Shown here piece after piece: positions 6,714 to 15,143 of a DNA stretch of 19,742 bases. The first letter of the stretch is position 1. Each line of letters starts with the position of its first letter. Source of the DNA: an uncultured Oscillospiraceae bacterium (GTDB taxonomy: Bacteria > Bacillota > Clostridia > Oscillospirales > JAAYXM01); the NCBI GenBank assembly GCA_934646115.1, contig CAKUEM010000033.1:1-19742 (forward strand), in the 5' to 3' direction. A program made the position numbers and the translations under genes. The notes under the pieces were generated by a model that had not been told where the DNA came from, ran no database searches, and saw only the letters and a list, made by a program, of their open reading frames with translations.

Positions 6714-7109
6714 TTATTCGATTTTTGAGCCGCAGCTCTTGCAATATTGCGCGTCTTTCCCCATTTTCGTGCCGCACTCCTTGCATTCCTTCACATCGCG
6801 CAGCGTTTCGATCTCCGCCTGCAGCAGTTCAATCTCCTGCAACTTGCCGTCGACCTCCTCAAGCTTTGCCTGCAAAAGCTCCGCCGAGGTGTCCTCATTG
6901 CGGTGCGACAGATAGATCATGCGCCCGATCTCTTTATATAATGTATTCACATCGTTGTTTAAATCAAAAATCGCGAGGTTCAATTTAGAAACGTTAAATA
7001 CTTCGGTTGCCTTTTTTCCGGCGGAATTCGCGGTTTTCACGGCGAAATCGCCCGCGGCAGCCGCGCCCGCGCGCACCTTTTGCAGCAAATCGTTCATCTT
7101 TTCATTCAT
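6714..7109 (-). CDS. Coiled-coil protein with C-terminal zinc ribbon
   Basis: I do not recognise a named family function. The protein has 131 residues from the ATG at 7109. It has an alanine-rich helical N-terminal part (AGAAAAGDFAVKTANSAGKK), a heptad-like helical region at about 40-105 (LEEVDGKLQEIELLQAEIETL), and a C-terminal zinc ribbon with Cys109-x2-Cys112 and Cys123-x2-Cys126. There is no signal peptide or clear membrane helix. The frame stays open to 7160, but the added residues look non-coding; the ribosome binding site is weak (GGAAAGG about 12 bases away) and the ATG at 7097 is an alternative. Similar small coiled-coil/zinc-ribbon proteins are common hypothetical proteins in Clostridia. 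Confidence 0.75.
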   Translation of the reverse strand: MNEKMNDLLQKVRAGAAAAGDFAVKTANSAGKKATEVFNVSKLNLAIFDLNNDVNTLYKEIGRMIYLSHRNEDTSAELLQAKLEEVDGKLQEIELLQAEIETLRDVKECKECGTKMGKDAQYCKSCGSKIE

Positions 7110-7160
7110 AAAAAACGCCAACCTTTCCCACAAAATTTCATTCCATGTCAGTTTTATCAT

Positions 7161-7174
7161 ATCTTGCGCAAGAT
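7161..7174. promoter_or_regulatory. Perfect 14-bp palindrome upstream of the zinc-ribbon gene
   Basis: ATCTTGCGCAAGAT is a perfect palindrome in the 81-bp gap between the nucleoside kinase stop and the zinc-ribbon start. A TATGAT lies just beyond it on the minus strand, but no convincing -35 is seen. It could be an operator; the stem has no T-run and does not look like a terminator. Confidence 0.35.
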
Positions 7175-7190
7175 TGCAAGCTTTTTCTCT

Positions 7191-8120
7191 TTAATAGTGA
7201 AAGCTCCCGCCGCCGATAAACTCCCGCAGGAGCGAATCCTTCGGCACAAGCGCATCCTCGATATCGCAAAAACGCGCAAGCGCAAGCGGGATCTGGCGCA
7301 CCTCGTCCTCGCGCGCGATCCCCGCCGGGATCTCATCAAGCAGCGGCAGAATATGCTTTTTCAGCATGTTGATCTCATAGCCATGCGTGGAATTGATAAT
7401 GATATCCGCGCGCTCTTTAAACGGCGAAATAAACTTCTTCTCGCCCGTTCGGATATCGTCCCATATACGCAGCGTAAATTCCGCGCGCGTGCCGCGAAAA
7501 CGATCGTCCCGCACGATCCGGCGGATCAGGCGCGTCCACGTTCCTTTAAATACCACCCTGCCGTCCTCTGTGAAATTGCTGCGCGCGCTGACATACAGCT
7601 TGATCCCATGCCCGCCGGCAGACTGCGTGATCAGATCGCTCAGCGCATGGATGCCCTCGATGATGACCACCTCATTGTGTCGCCGCGTAAGCGGGATGGT
7701 CGCATCGCTGCGCCGCTGCTCGGAAAACAAAAACTTCGGCGTGTCCACCCGCTCGCACCGCACCATCGCCGCGATCTGCGCATGCAGCAGCGGAAGATCC
7801 AGACAATAGGGCGATTCATAATCGATCTCGCCCTTCTCCGTGCGCGGCGCGGTCTCCGGGTCGACCGTTTTGAAATAATTATCCAGCGAGACCGAGTGCG
7901 ACCCGATGTCAAACGCGCCCAGCGCCTCTGCCAGCTTTTGCGCCGTCGTCGTTTTTCCGGAGCCGGACGGACCGGAAAGCAGCACGATCGGGTTTGTATC
8001 GATATGCTCCGCGATACGTCGCGCCGCCTTTTGTATTTTCGCGCGGTATTCCGCCTCACATTCTTCAACAAATGCCGCGGGATCGCTCTTTGCGCGCTCA
8101 TTGACCGTTAAAAATTCCAA
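7191..8120 (-). CDS. udk: Uridine kinase-like nucleoside kinase
   Basis: This 309-residue P-loop kinase of the uridine kinase/phosphoribulokinase family probably phosphorylates a nucleoside in pyrimidine salvage. Visible are Walker A GPSGSGKTT at residues 50-58, a substrate segment LDNYFKT (the usual DxFY region) near 79-85, VVIIEGIHAL (Walker B-like) and the lid region TWTRLIRRIVRDDRFRG. Clostridial proteins of this type are often about 550 residues, with an N-terminal TGS/threonyl-tRNA-synthetase-like part that is absent here. The start is TTG at 8120, with AGGGAG nine bases upstream and 18 bp after hemZ. It is probably the last gene of the recJ operon. The symbol udk is used by family; the substrate is not proven. 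Confidence 0.82.
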   Translation of the reverse strand: MEFLTVNERAKSDPAAFVEECEAEYRAKIQKAARRIAEHIDTNPIVLLSGPSGSGKTTTAQKLAEALGAFDIGSHSVSLDNYFKTVDPETAPRTEKGEIDYESPYCLDLPLLHAQIAAMVRCERVDTPKFLFSEQRRSDATIPLTRRHNEVVIIEGIHALSDLITQSAGGHGIKLYVSARSNFTEDGRVVFKGTWTRLIRRIVRDDRFRGTRAEFTLRIWDDIRTGEKKFISPFKERADIIINSTHGYEINMLKKHILPLLDEIPAGIAREDEVRQIPLALARFCDIEDALVPKDSLLREFIGGGSFHY

Positions 8121-8138
8121 AACCGATCGCTCCCTCTT

Positions 8139-9614
8139 CTAAAATTCGCTGTAAAACGTCTCAATTTCCTGCGCGGTGTGCGCAAAGCGACTTTGCGCAG
8201 TATTGTATTCGTATGGATATTTGGGGTTGAATATGCGCACGATCTGATTTTTCGCCGGATTCACCAGCTTCGTCACGCCGCCCGCCCCAAGCGAAAGGAT
8301 GCTTTGCAGCTCCTCCATGATCAATACATTATATAAATTTTCGCAGCCCGGCTTTGCATAGCCCACATTTTCCAAATTGCCGGACATATACTTCTGCCGG
8401 TATAAATAATACGGCGCAAGCCCAGCCGCCGTCACCGCGTCAAACGCAAAGTCAACCATTTGCGCAACCTCCGCCGGCTCGGGCAGCGCCATGCGCGCTT
8501 CACGCAGCGACGAGCCTTTTTTGATTGCAAGCGTATGCACGGTCACGTTATCTGGCTGCAACGCAAGCACCCTCCGGATCGTATCGGCAAAGCCCGCGCC
8601 GCTGTCGCCCGGCAACCCCGCAATGACATCCATATTGATTTGCAAGCCGCCGATTCTTCGGATATCCTCCACCATACGGACAATATCCGCCGCGGTGTGC
8701 CGCCTGCCCATCTGCTCTAAGATCCGGTCGTCCATTGTTTGCGGATTCACGCTGACGCGCGTCGCGCCCTCCTGCGCGATCATGGCAAGCTTCTCCGCGT
8801 CCGCCGTGTCGGGGCGCCCCGCTTCGACGGTATATTCGCAAACCCCGGACAGATCAAAATGTTCGCGCAGTGATCGCATCACGCGGCGCAACTGGTTTGT
8901 TGTAAGCGCGGTCGGCGTTCCGCCGCCGATATAAACCGTCATGACCGAAAGCCCCGCGGCACGCACCGCCGCGCCGACACGACACATCTCTTCCTCCAAC
9001 GCATCGAGATACGGCTCGATCAAGTACCCCGCCTTATCGATCGAATGGCTGACAAAGCTGCAATATTTACAGCGTGACGCGCAAAACGGGATCCCCACAT
9101 AAAGCGAAATCTGCTCGCGCCCGCACCGCGCACCCACAGCGTGCCCAACCTCTGCCGCCGCAAGCGCGAGCGTGCGCCGACGCGGCTGCACATAATATGT
9201 ATCCCGCAGCACCGCGTCCGTCTGCGCGCGCGTCATCCCGCTCGCCAGAAGCTTCGCCGCGACCTTCGCCGGACGCACGCCGGTCATCGCGCCCCATTCG
9301 GGCGGCTTATCCAAAAGCGGCAGCGCCGCGCGATAAAACGAAACCTTCAGCGCCTGATGCACCCGGCGCTTTTTCTCCAGCGCGTCCTCCGCACAGTCCG
9401 CAACCGGGAGCGATTCCTCCGCGCGGTGCGCCGTGCCATTCTTCCAAATTGTGGTTTGCGCCAGCACCTGATTTTCCCGCTCTTCAACCCGGATCTCGGC
9501 AAAATCGCCGCCATCCGGGCGCTGCTCCACGCATTCCGGGCGATCGGCGGGAAACAGCATCATCATGATCTGCTCTGCGGCATAGCGCGGCGCGCCGTTT
9601 AAATACAGCTTCAT
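8139..9614 (-). CDS. hemZ: Coproporphyrinogen dehydrogenase HemZ (radical SAM)
   Basis: This 491-residue radical SAM protein is of the HemZ branch, annotated as oxygen-independent coproporphyrinogen III dehydrogenase, the step to protoporphyrinogen in haem synthesis. The cluster motif is Cys178-x3-Cys182-x2-Cys185 in FCASRCKYCSF, followed by YIGGGTPTAL (SAM binding), EAGRPDT, and a C-terminal domain with YLYRQKYMSGNLENVGY. It has the roughly 170-residue N-terminal extension typical of HemZ and absent from HemN/HemW. The ATG overlaps the preceding hydrolase stop by four bases. Catalysis is not certain, since related HemW proteins act as haem chaperones. Confidence 0.93.
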   Translation of the reverse strand: MKLYLNGAPRYAAEQIMMMLFPADRPECVEQRPDGGDFAEIRVEERENQVLAQTTIWKNGTAHRAEESLPVADCAEDALEKKRRVHQALKVSFYRAALPLLDKPPEWGAMTGVRPAKVAAKLLASGMTRAQTDAVLRDTYYVQPRRRTLALAAAEVGHAVGARCGREQISLYVGIPFCASRCKYCSFVSHSIDKAGYLIEPYLDALEEEMCRVGAAVRAAGLSVMTVYIGGGTPTALTTNQLRRVMRSLREHFDLSGVCEYTVEAGRPDTADAEKLAMIAQEGATRVSVNPQTMDDRILEQMGRRHTAADIVRMVEDIRRIGGLQINMDVIAGLPGDSGAGFADTIRRVLALQPDNVTVHTLAIKKGSSLREARMALPEPAEVAQMVDFAFDAVTAAGLAPYYLYRQKYMSGNLENVGYAKPGCENLYNVLIMEELQSILSLGAGGVTKLVNPAKNQIVRIFNPKYPYEYNTAQSRFAHTAQEIETFYSEF

Positions 9615-10237
9615 CGCAGCGCCTCACGCAGATAGGGATTGTGCGCGCGCTCGGCAGCAATCGTGGTCGCCTCGCCATGCCCGGGCAGCACGCGCAGCTC
9701 GCCCGGCAGCTCCGCCAGACGCGCAAGCGATTTTAAAATCGCCGCATAATCGCCGCCCGGCAGGTCGCAGCGCCCGCAGCTGCCCGCAAACAGCGTGTCG
9801 CCGGAAAACAACACATCGCCCGCCCGGATGCAAACCCCGCCCGGCGTATGCCCCGGCGTTTCAAGAAAATGCAGCGTTTCGCCCGCCGCGCGCAGCGTGT
9901 CGCCGTCCTTCACGGTGATATCCGCGGTAAGCGGCGTAAACTCTGCAATGCGAAACGCGCGAAATCCGCACGCCTCCGCATCATCCAGACGCGCAACATG
10001 CGACGCGACAAGCTGCGCCCCGGTCTCCCGCAGGAGAGCGGGTACCGCCATCACATGGTCAAAATGCCCATGCGTCAGCAAAATATAGCGCAGGGACAGC
10101 CCCAGCTCGCCGATCGCGCGCAGCAGGCGCGGCGCATCGTCGCCCGGATCGACCAAAAACGCCTCAAGCGTCTGCTCGTCATACGCGAGGTAACAATTCG
10201 TCTGCACCGCACCCACGCGAAACACATCGATTCTCAT
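9611..10237 (-). CDS. Metallo-beta-lactamase fold hydrolase (glyoxalase II-like)
   Basis: This 208-residue cytosolic protein has a complete set of metallo-beta-lactamase ligands: Thr55-His56-Gly-His58-Phe-Asp60-His61, His130 in ETPGHTPGG, Asp147 in FSGDTLFAGSCGR and His187 in PGHGEAT. These resemble YcbL/glyoxalase II-type thioesterases, which split S-lactoylglutathione or other thioesters. The substrate is unknown, and glutathione is unusual in Clostridia. It sits 24 bp after dtd and overlaps hemZ by four bases. This rel-dtd-MBL-hemZ order is conserved in many Clostridia, but a functional link is not established. AAGGA lies upstream of the ATG. Confidence 0.9.
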   Translation of the reverse strand: MRIDVFRVGAVQTNCYLAYDEQTLEAFLVDPGDDAPRLLRAIGELGLSLRYILLTHGHFDHVMAVPALLRETGAQLVASHVARLDDAEACGFRAFRIAEFTPLTADITVKDGDTLRAAGETLHFLETPGHTPGGVCIRAGDVLFSGDTLFAGSCGRCDLPGGDYAAILKSLARLAELPGELRVLPGHGEATTIAAERAHNPYLREALR

Positions 10238-10261
10238 ATCCGTTCCTTCTTCCTGACGCCG

Positions 10262-10708
10262 CTATGCCTCGCGGCTTTCCATTAAAATCGTAACCGGTCC
10301 GTCATTGACCGATGAAAGCTGCATGTCCGCGCCGAACACCCCGGTCTGCACGCGCAGCCCATACCCGCGCAGCGCCGCGCAAAACGCCTCATACAGCGGC
10401 TCCGCCACCTCCGGTCGTGCCGCCGCAATAAAGCTTGGGCGGTTGCCGTGGCGGCAGTCGCCATACAGCGTGAAATTGGAAACAACAAGCGCTTCGCCGC
10501 CGGATTCTAAACAAGCGCGGTTCAGCTTTCCGTTTTCATCCGAAAAAATGCGCAAATGCGCCGCCTTTTTCGCAAGATACTCCGCATCCGCCTGCGTATC
10601 TCCCTCTGTGATGCCAACTAAAATCAAAAGCCCCCGCTCGATTTCGGCATGCACCTGCCCCGAAATTTCAACCTGTGCGCCCGCTACGCGCGTGATCACC
10701 AGTTTCAT
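10262..10708 (-). CDS. dtd: D-aminoacyl-tRNA deacylase
   Basis: This 148-residue homodimeric enzyme frees tRNA from mischarged D-amino acids (and glycine from tRNA-Ala), acting in translation quality control. The start MKLVITRVAGAQVEI, the central LVVSNFTLYGDCRHGNRPSF with Thr80, and the VNDGPVTI end with the cross-subunit Gly-cisPro (Gly137-Pro138) are all present at normal positions. One departure is Asn78 where the family motif SQxxT has Gln78. AGGAG stands about nine bases before the ATG. It lies 11 bp after rel, a very common neighbour pairing in Firmicutes. Confidence 0.95.
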   Translation of the reverse strand: MKLVITRVAGAQVEISGQVHAEIERGLLILVGITEGDTQADAEYLAKKAAHLRIFSDENGKLNRACLESGGEALVVSNFTLYGDCRHGNRPSFIAAARPEVAEPLYEAFCAALRGYGLRVQTGVFGADMQLSSVNDGPVTILMESREA

Positions 10709-10719
10709 ACCATGCTCTC

Positions 10720-12909
10720 CTATCCCAACGTGCGCTTCACATCGATGATGCCGGACACGCCGCGCAGCTTGTGGATCACATAATCCAGCTGCTCTGTTCC
10801 CGTGATGTCCATCACGAGATTCAGCACAGAATATCCATCGCCGAAGCTGCGCGCATCCATCTGATGCACGTTCACCTTCATGCCGCTTAAAATCATCGCA
10901 ACATTCGCCACCACGTCGATCTGATCCTTCGCCGAGATCTGCAGCGTCGTTTGGAACGTATCCTTGGTCTGATCCGCCCAGGCAACGCGGATCCAGCGGC
11001 TTAAATCATCCGAATTTTTCATCGCATTCGTCACATTTTTGCAATCCATCCGATGCACGGAAACGCCATAGCCGCGCGTGATGAAGCCGATGATCCGGTC
11101 GCCCGGGATCGGCGAGCAGCAGCGCGCGAATTTCACAAGGCAGTTGTCCACGCCCGGCACGATCACGCCGGAGACAGATTTTGTTTTATTCTGCTGCGGC
11201 TGCGCGGCGGTCAGCTTCGCAAGCGCTTCTTTGCCCGCCGGCTGCTTATGCTGCCGGTCGAACTCATCGCGAATGCGGTTCACCGCGCGCTTGGTGGTCA
11301 GCCCGCCATAGCCGATCGCCGCGATCATATCATCGGTCTCGTTAAACGACAGACGCTTGGATACATTCGCAAGGATCTCCTCCATTTCGGGCGCAGAAAG
11401 CGTAAGCCCTTCGCGGCGCAGCTCCTGCGTCAGCATGTCGCGCCCGCGGGAAATGTTCTCATCGCGGCACTCGCGCTTAAACCACTGCTTGATTTTATTG
11501 CGCGCACCGCTGGTCTTTGCCAGCTTGATCCAGTCACGGCTCGGCCCATGCGACGCATTTGAGGTTAAAATCTCAACGATCTCGCCGTTTTTCAGCACAT
11601 AATCAAGCTGCACGATCTTGCCGTTGGCCTTCGCGCCGATCATGCGATTGCCCACCGCGGAATGGATAGAATACGCAAAATCGATCGGCGTTGAGCCTGC
11701 GGGCAGGCTGATCACATCACCGTTCGGGGTGAAAACATATACCGCGTCGGCAAACATATCCGTTTTGAGCTGGCGGATGAAATCCTCGCTGTCTACCTCC
11801 TGCTGATTTTCCAGCAGCTGGCGCACCCAGGCGAGCTTTTCCTCCAGATTGTCATGCCCGGTCACGCCGGATTTATATTTCCAGTGCGCCGCGATACCAT
11901 ATTCCGCCGTGCGATGCATCTCCTGCGTGCGGATCTGCACCTCGAACGGAATGCCCTCACGCCCAATGACCGTGGTGTGCAGCGACTGATACATATTCGG
12001 CTTCGGCGTGCTGATATAATCCTTAAAACGCCCCGGGATCGGTCGGTAGAGATCGTGAATAAAGCCGAGCACGTTGTAGCAATCCGTTACCGTATCAACA
12101 ATGACGCGCATCGCGTATAGATCATATACCTCGTCGAAATCCTTGTGCTGCGTATACATTTTGCGATAAATGCTGTAAATATGCTTCACGCGCCCGGAGA
12201 CCGTTGCCTTAATGCCCACATCGTGCAGGCGCTCGGTCAGGCGCGCCTTGATGTGGTTCATGAATTCCTCCTGCTCGTCATGGCGGCGGGCAAGCTCCTC
12301 GGTGATCTCCTCATAGCCGACCGGATCCAGGCACTTGAGCGAACGGTCCTCCAGCTCCCACTTGATGCGCTGCATACCGAGCCGATGCGCCAGCGGCGCG
12401 TAGACCTCCATGGTCTCCAGCGCCTTTTCGCGCTGTTTTTCCGGCTTTTGATACTGGATCGTGCGCATATTATGCAGCCGGTCCGCAATTTTGATCATGA
12501 TCACGCGGATATCCTTGCCCATGGCGAGGAACATCTTGCGCAAATTCTCGATCTGCGCCTCTTCCTTGCTCACATACGGCAGGCGCGTCAGCTTGGAAAC
12601 GCCCTCCACAATATCCGCGACCGACTGGCCGAACATCGACTTGATCTGCGCATAATCAAACCCGGTATCCTCGATGCAGTCGTGAAGCAGCGCCGCCACG
12701 ATCGAATCAATATCCAGCCCCATTTCCGCAATGATCTCCGCCACCGCGATCGGGTGCGTGATATAATCGCTGCCGTCGCGCCGCTTCTGCCCCTCGTGCG
12801 CCCGCGCCGCCTCAACCAGCGCCAGATGCACCTTGCTGCCGTCCGCCTGGGGCAGATAGCTGTGCACCTTCTCCATCAGTTTTTGATAACGTGACTCTAA
12901 ATTTATCAT
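10720..12909 (-). CDS. relA: Bifunctional (p)ppGpp synthetase/hydrolase Rel
   Basis: This 729-residue long RSH protein makes and degrades the alarmone (p)ppGpp and senses amino-acid starvation on the ribosome. In order it has an HD hydrolase domain with intact His76-Asp77-x-x-Glu80-Asp81, then DRLHNMRT; a synthetase domain with the R-F-K-D loop at 294-297 (bifunctional Rel type, versus ExDD in E. coli RelA), PKPNMYQSLHTTV and EVQIRT; a TGS domain (VFTPNGDVISLPAGSTP); the zinc-finger/helical region with ARCCSPIPGD; and a C-terminal ACT domain. Both activities should be present. The ATG overlaps the recJ stop by four bases. As the only long RSH seen here it is probably the main alarmone enzyme. 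Confidence 0.97.
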   Translation of the reverse strand: MINLESRYQKLMEKVHSYLPQADGSKVHLALVEAARAHEGQKRRDGSDYITHPIAVAEIIAEMGLDIDSIVAALLHDCIEDTGFDYAQIKSMFGQSVADIVEGVSKLTRLPYVSKEEAQIENLRKMFLAMGKDIRVIMIKIADRLHNMRTIQYQKPEKQREKALETMEVYAPLAHRLGMQRIKWELEDRSLKCLDPVGYEEITEELARRHDEQEEFMNHIKARLTERLHDVGIKATVSGRVKHIYSIYRKMYTQHKDFDEVYDLYAMRVIVDTVTDCYNVLGFIHDLYRPIPGRFKDYISTPKPNMYQSLHTTVIGREGIPFEVQIRTQEMHRTAEYGIAAHWKYKSGVTGHDNLEEKLAWVRQLLENQQEVDSEDFIRQLKTDMFADAVYVFTPNGDVISLPAGSTPIDFAYSIHSAVGNRMIGAKANGKIVQLDYVLKNGEIVEILTSNASHGPSRDWIKLAKTSGARNKIKQWFKRECRDENISRGRDMLTQELRREGLTLSAPEMEEILANVSKRLSFNETDDMIAAIGYGGLTTKRAVNRIRDEFDRQHKQPAGKEALAKLTAAQPQQNKTKSVSGVIVPGVDNCLVKFARCCSPIPGDRIIGFITRGYGVSVHRMDCKNVTNAMKNSDDLSRWIRVAWADQTKDTFQTTLQISAKDQIDVVANVAMILSGMKVNVHQMDARSFGDGYSVLNLVMDITGTEQLDYVIHKLRGVSGIIDVKRTLG

Positions 12910-14981
12910 GACATCATCCCATTACCTTGCAGCGCGATACCGCGCAAAATTTTTGATTGCTCCAGATCCGCCTTGCCCTGCACGGGAAGCTGCGCAAGCT
13001 CTACGCTGCCGCCGCGGCGTACCCCGCGCAAAAGCCCAAGCTCGCAAAATACGTCAAGCGCGGTATAGAGCTTTTCATAGCCGATCTTTCCGCCGGTCAA
13101 ACGCCGGATCGTAACGAGCGGGATCCCATGCTCCGCCTTTGGCAAGAGCCGCTCCACCACTTTCCACACCGCGCCCAGCTCCCGATAGCTCGGCAGACAG
13201 CACAGCGCAGACTCTTCATTCGCGATTCCCTGCCGTACTACGCAGTAAAGCTCATCAGCTTTACGCATCAGCGCAATTTCAGACTCGACCGGGCGAATGT
13301 CCCGCACGACCAGCTGCACGCTCTTTCCCCTGAAATCATTGACTTCCGGGCGAAACAGGACATCCACGATGTCCCCCTCTGTAAAGTCAATATCCTTTCC
13401 ATCCTTTCCAAAATAAACCGCTTCCATGCAGTGATTATTTTGTGTGAAATAGAACTTCAAGTGCTTTCCTTTTCCCATCGACGTGATTGAATCCACGCGT
13501 GCGTCCCGCATATAAAGCAACGGCGGCGTATTGCCCGCGCCGAATGGCGCAAGGGCAGAAAGGCCCTCAATCTCTTCGATCGTAAGCGCGGAAGCGTTCA
13601 CGTTTAAATCCGCTGTAATGCATGGAATATACCCGGCGAGCTGTTCTTTCGCGCAGGTATTGATATGCGCGCGCAGCTTTGGAATATCCTCGCGCCGCAG
13701 CGTCAGCCCAACTGCCATTTCATGTCCTCCATATTGCAGCAGATATTCGGACGCGCCGGACACGGCGGCATAGAGGTTCATTCCCTCCACGCTGCGCCCG
13801 GAACCCTTTGCCAGCTCGCCCTCGCAGGAGAGAAGGATCACCGGACAGTCAAAGCGATTGCACAGGCGCGATGCCACGATCCCGATCACGCCATGATGCC
13901 ATCCCTCGCCCGCAAGCACGATCGCCGCGTCGCGCTCTGCATCATAGCTTTCCGGCAAGAGTGCAAGCGCCTCGTTTAAAATTCTGCGCTCCTCCGCCTG
14001 CCGCTCCGCGTTGAGGTCGCACAGCTTCTGCGCCGCCTGCTCGGTCTCATCCGCATGTCGCTCGCAAAGAAAATCCACAACCATCGACGCATTCGCCATA
14101 CGACCCGCGGCATTGATGCGCGGCGCGATGGCAAACCCAATATGATCCGTGGAAAGCGGCTTTGCGGAAAGCCCGATCGCATTGAGCAGCGCACGCAACG
14201 CCGTGTGCCGTGTGGTGACGATCATGGGGACACCCTCGGAAACAATGATCCGGTTTTCATCAAAAAGCGGCACAACGTCCGCGATCGTGCCGATGCAGAC
14301 AAATGGCAGATACTCGCGCGCGATCATATGATCCAGCGCGCAAATCAATTTAAACGTAACGCCAACGCCCGCCAGCTGCGGGAACGGATATTTTGAATCC
14401 GCCCGATGCGGATTTACCACCGCGACCGCCTCCGGCAGCGTATCGCGGCACTCATGGTGGTCTGTGATCACCATGTCGCAGCCGCGCGCCTTCGCCTGCA
14501 GCACCACTTCATGCGCGGTGATCCCGGTGTCCACCGTGATGATCAGCGTAACGCCCTCATCGATCAGGCGGTTGACCGCATCGAGATTCACGCCGTAGCC
14601 CTCTTTGATCCGATCCGGAATATAATGCGCACATTGCACGCCATAGCTTAAAAAATATTGCTTTAAAATATAGGTCGATGTGATGCCATCCACATCATAA
14701 TCGCCAAAAATCGCGATCTTCTCTTTTTTCTCCATCGCGGCATGGATGCGCTCGCATGCGCGATCCATATCGGGCATCAAAAACGGATCATGCAGCGCCC
14801 CTAAGTCGCAGCGCAAAAGCTGCTTCGCCTCCTGCGGATCCTTGATTCCGCGCGCAGCCAGAACCCGCGCCGCAAGCGTTGTCAGGGAAAGCGCGCCGCG
14901 CAATGCACGCACACAGCTCTCATCCAGCTCACGCGTGTCCCATTGTACCCATTTTTTACAGCCATGCTCCATCATATGCAT
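12906..14981 (-). CDS. recJ: Single-stranded-DNA-specific exonuclease RecJ
   Basis: This 5'-3' single-strand exonuclease of about 691 residues serves recombination and mismatch or base-excision repair. DHH-family motifs are clear: FGDYDVDG (motif I), ITVDTG (motif II), ITDHHE (motif III), IGTIADVVPL (motif IV), then RINAAGR. The DHHA1 domain has GWHHGVIGIVASRL, SGRSVEGMNLY and YGGHEMAVGL, followed by the OB domain and a C-terminal extension of about 120 residues as in other Firmicutes RecJ. The frame opens at 14987, but GGGGAAGGA touches that ATG, so the ATG at 14981 (spacing 6) is the better start. It is the first gene after a strong sigma-A promoter. Confidence 0.96.
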   Translation of the reverse strand: MHMMEHGCKKWVQWDTRELDESCVRALRGALSLTTLAARVLAARGIKDPQEAKQLLRCDLGALHDPFLMPDMDRACERIHAAMEKKEKIAIFGDYDVDGITSTYILKQYFLSYGVQCAHYIPDRIKEGYGVNLDAVNRLIDEGVTLIITVDTGITAHEVVLQAKARGCDMVITDHHECRDTLPEAVAVVNPHRADSKYPFPQLAGVGVTFKLICALDHMIAREYLPFVCIGTIADVVPLFDENRIIVSEGVPMIVTTRHTALRALLNAIGLSAKPLSTDHIGFAIAPRINAAGRMANASMVVDFLCERHADETEQAAQKLCDLNAERQAEERRILNEALALLPESYDAERDAAIVLAGEGWHHGVIGIVASRLCNRFDCPVILLSCEGELAKGSGRSVEGMNLYAAVSGASEYLLQYGGHEMAVGLTLRREDIPKLRAHINTCAKEQLAGYIPCITADLNVNASALTIEEIEGLSALAPFGAGNTPPLLYMRDARVDSITSMGKGKHLKFYFTQNNHCMEAVYFGKDGKDIDFTEGDIVDVLFRPEVNDFRGKSVQLVVRDIRPVESEIALMRKADELYCVVRQGIANEESALCCLPSYRELGAVWKVVERLLPKAEHGIPLVTIRRLTGGKIGYEKLYTALDVFCELGLLRGVRRGGSVELAQLPVQGKADLEQSKILRGIALQGNGMMS

Positions 14982-15025
14982 CCACATTCCTTCCCCTGAA
15001 GCCTCTCATTGCGTCATATAAAAAT

Positions 15026-15054
15026 ATTATAGCAAATCCGACGCGGTTTCTCAA
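15026..15054 (-). promoter_or_regulatory. Sigma-A promoter of the recJ-rel-dtd-hemZ operon
   Basis: On the minus strand TTGAGA (15049-15054) and TATAAT (15026-15031) are exactly 17 bases apart, 11 of 12 consensus positions. Transcription would start near 15019, leaving a leader of about 38 bases before recJ. No other good promoter is apparent before the nucleoside kinase, so it probably serves all six genes. Confidence 0.8.
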
Positions 15055-15100
15055 CAAAAAAAGCGCGGGCAGACGCACATTTTTTACAATTTTCGCGCAG

Positions 15101-15140
15101 AAAAACCGCCTGTGAAAGAAAAACCCTTTCACAGGCGGTT
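15101..15140 (-). terminator. Intrinsic terminator of the VTC-DUF4956-CotH operon
   Basis: A perfect 15-bp stem (15104-15118 with 15126-15140) with a 7-base loop ends in GGTTTTT on the minus strand, three bases after the cotH stop codon. It should terminate efficiently and isolates the recJ promoter some 50 bp further on. Confidence 0.93.
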
Positions 15141-15143
15141 CGG

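Noticed and set aside
7080..8111. 343-codon open frame on the plus strand opposite the nucleoside kinase
   Set aside because: It is antisense to a gene with a clear P-loop and family layout. The translation is Arg/His/Asp-rich low-quality sequence typical of a mirrored GC-rich gene.
12145..12894. 249-codon open frame on the plus strand opposite rel
   Set aside because: It lies wholly within the conserved HD and synthetase domains of rel, has no good ribosome binding site and resembles no family.
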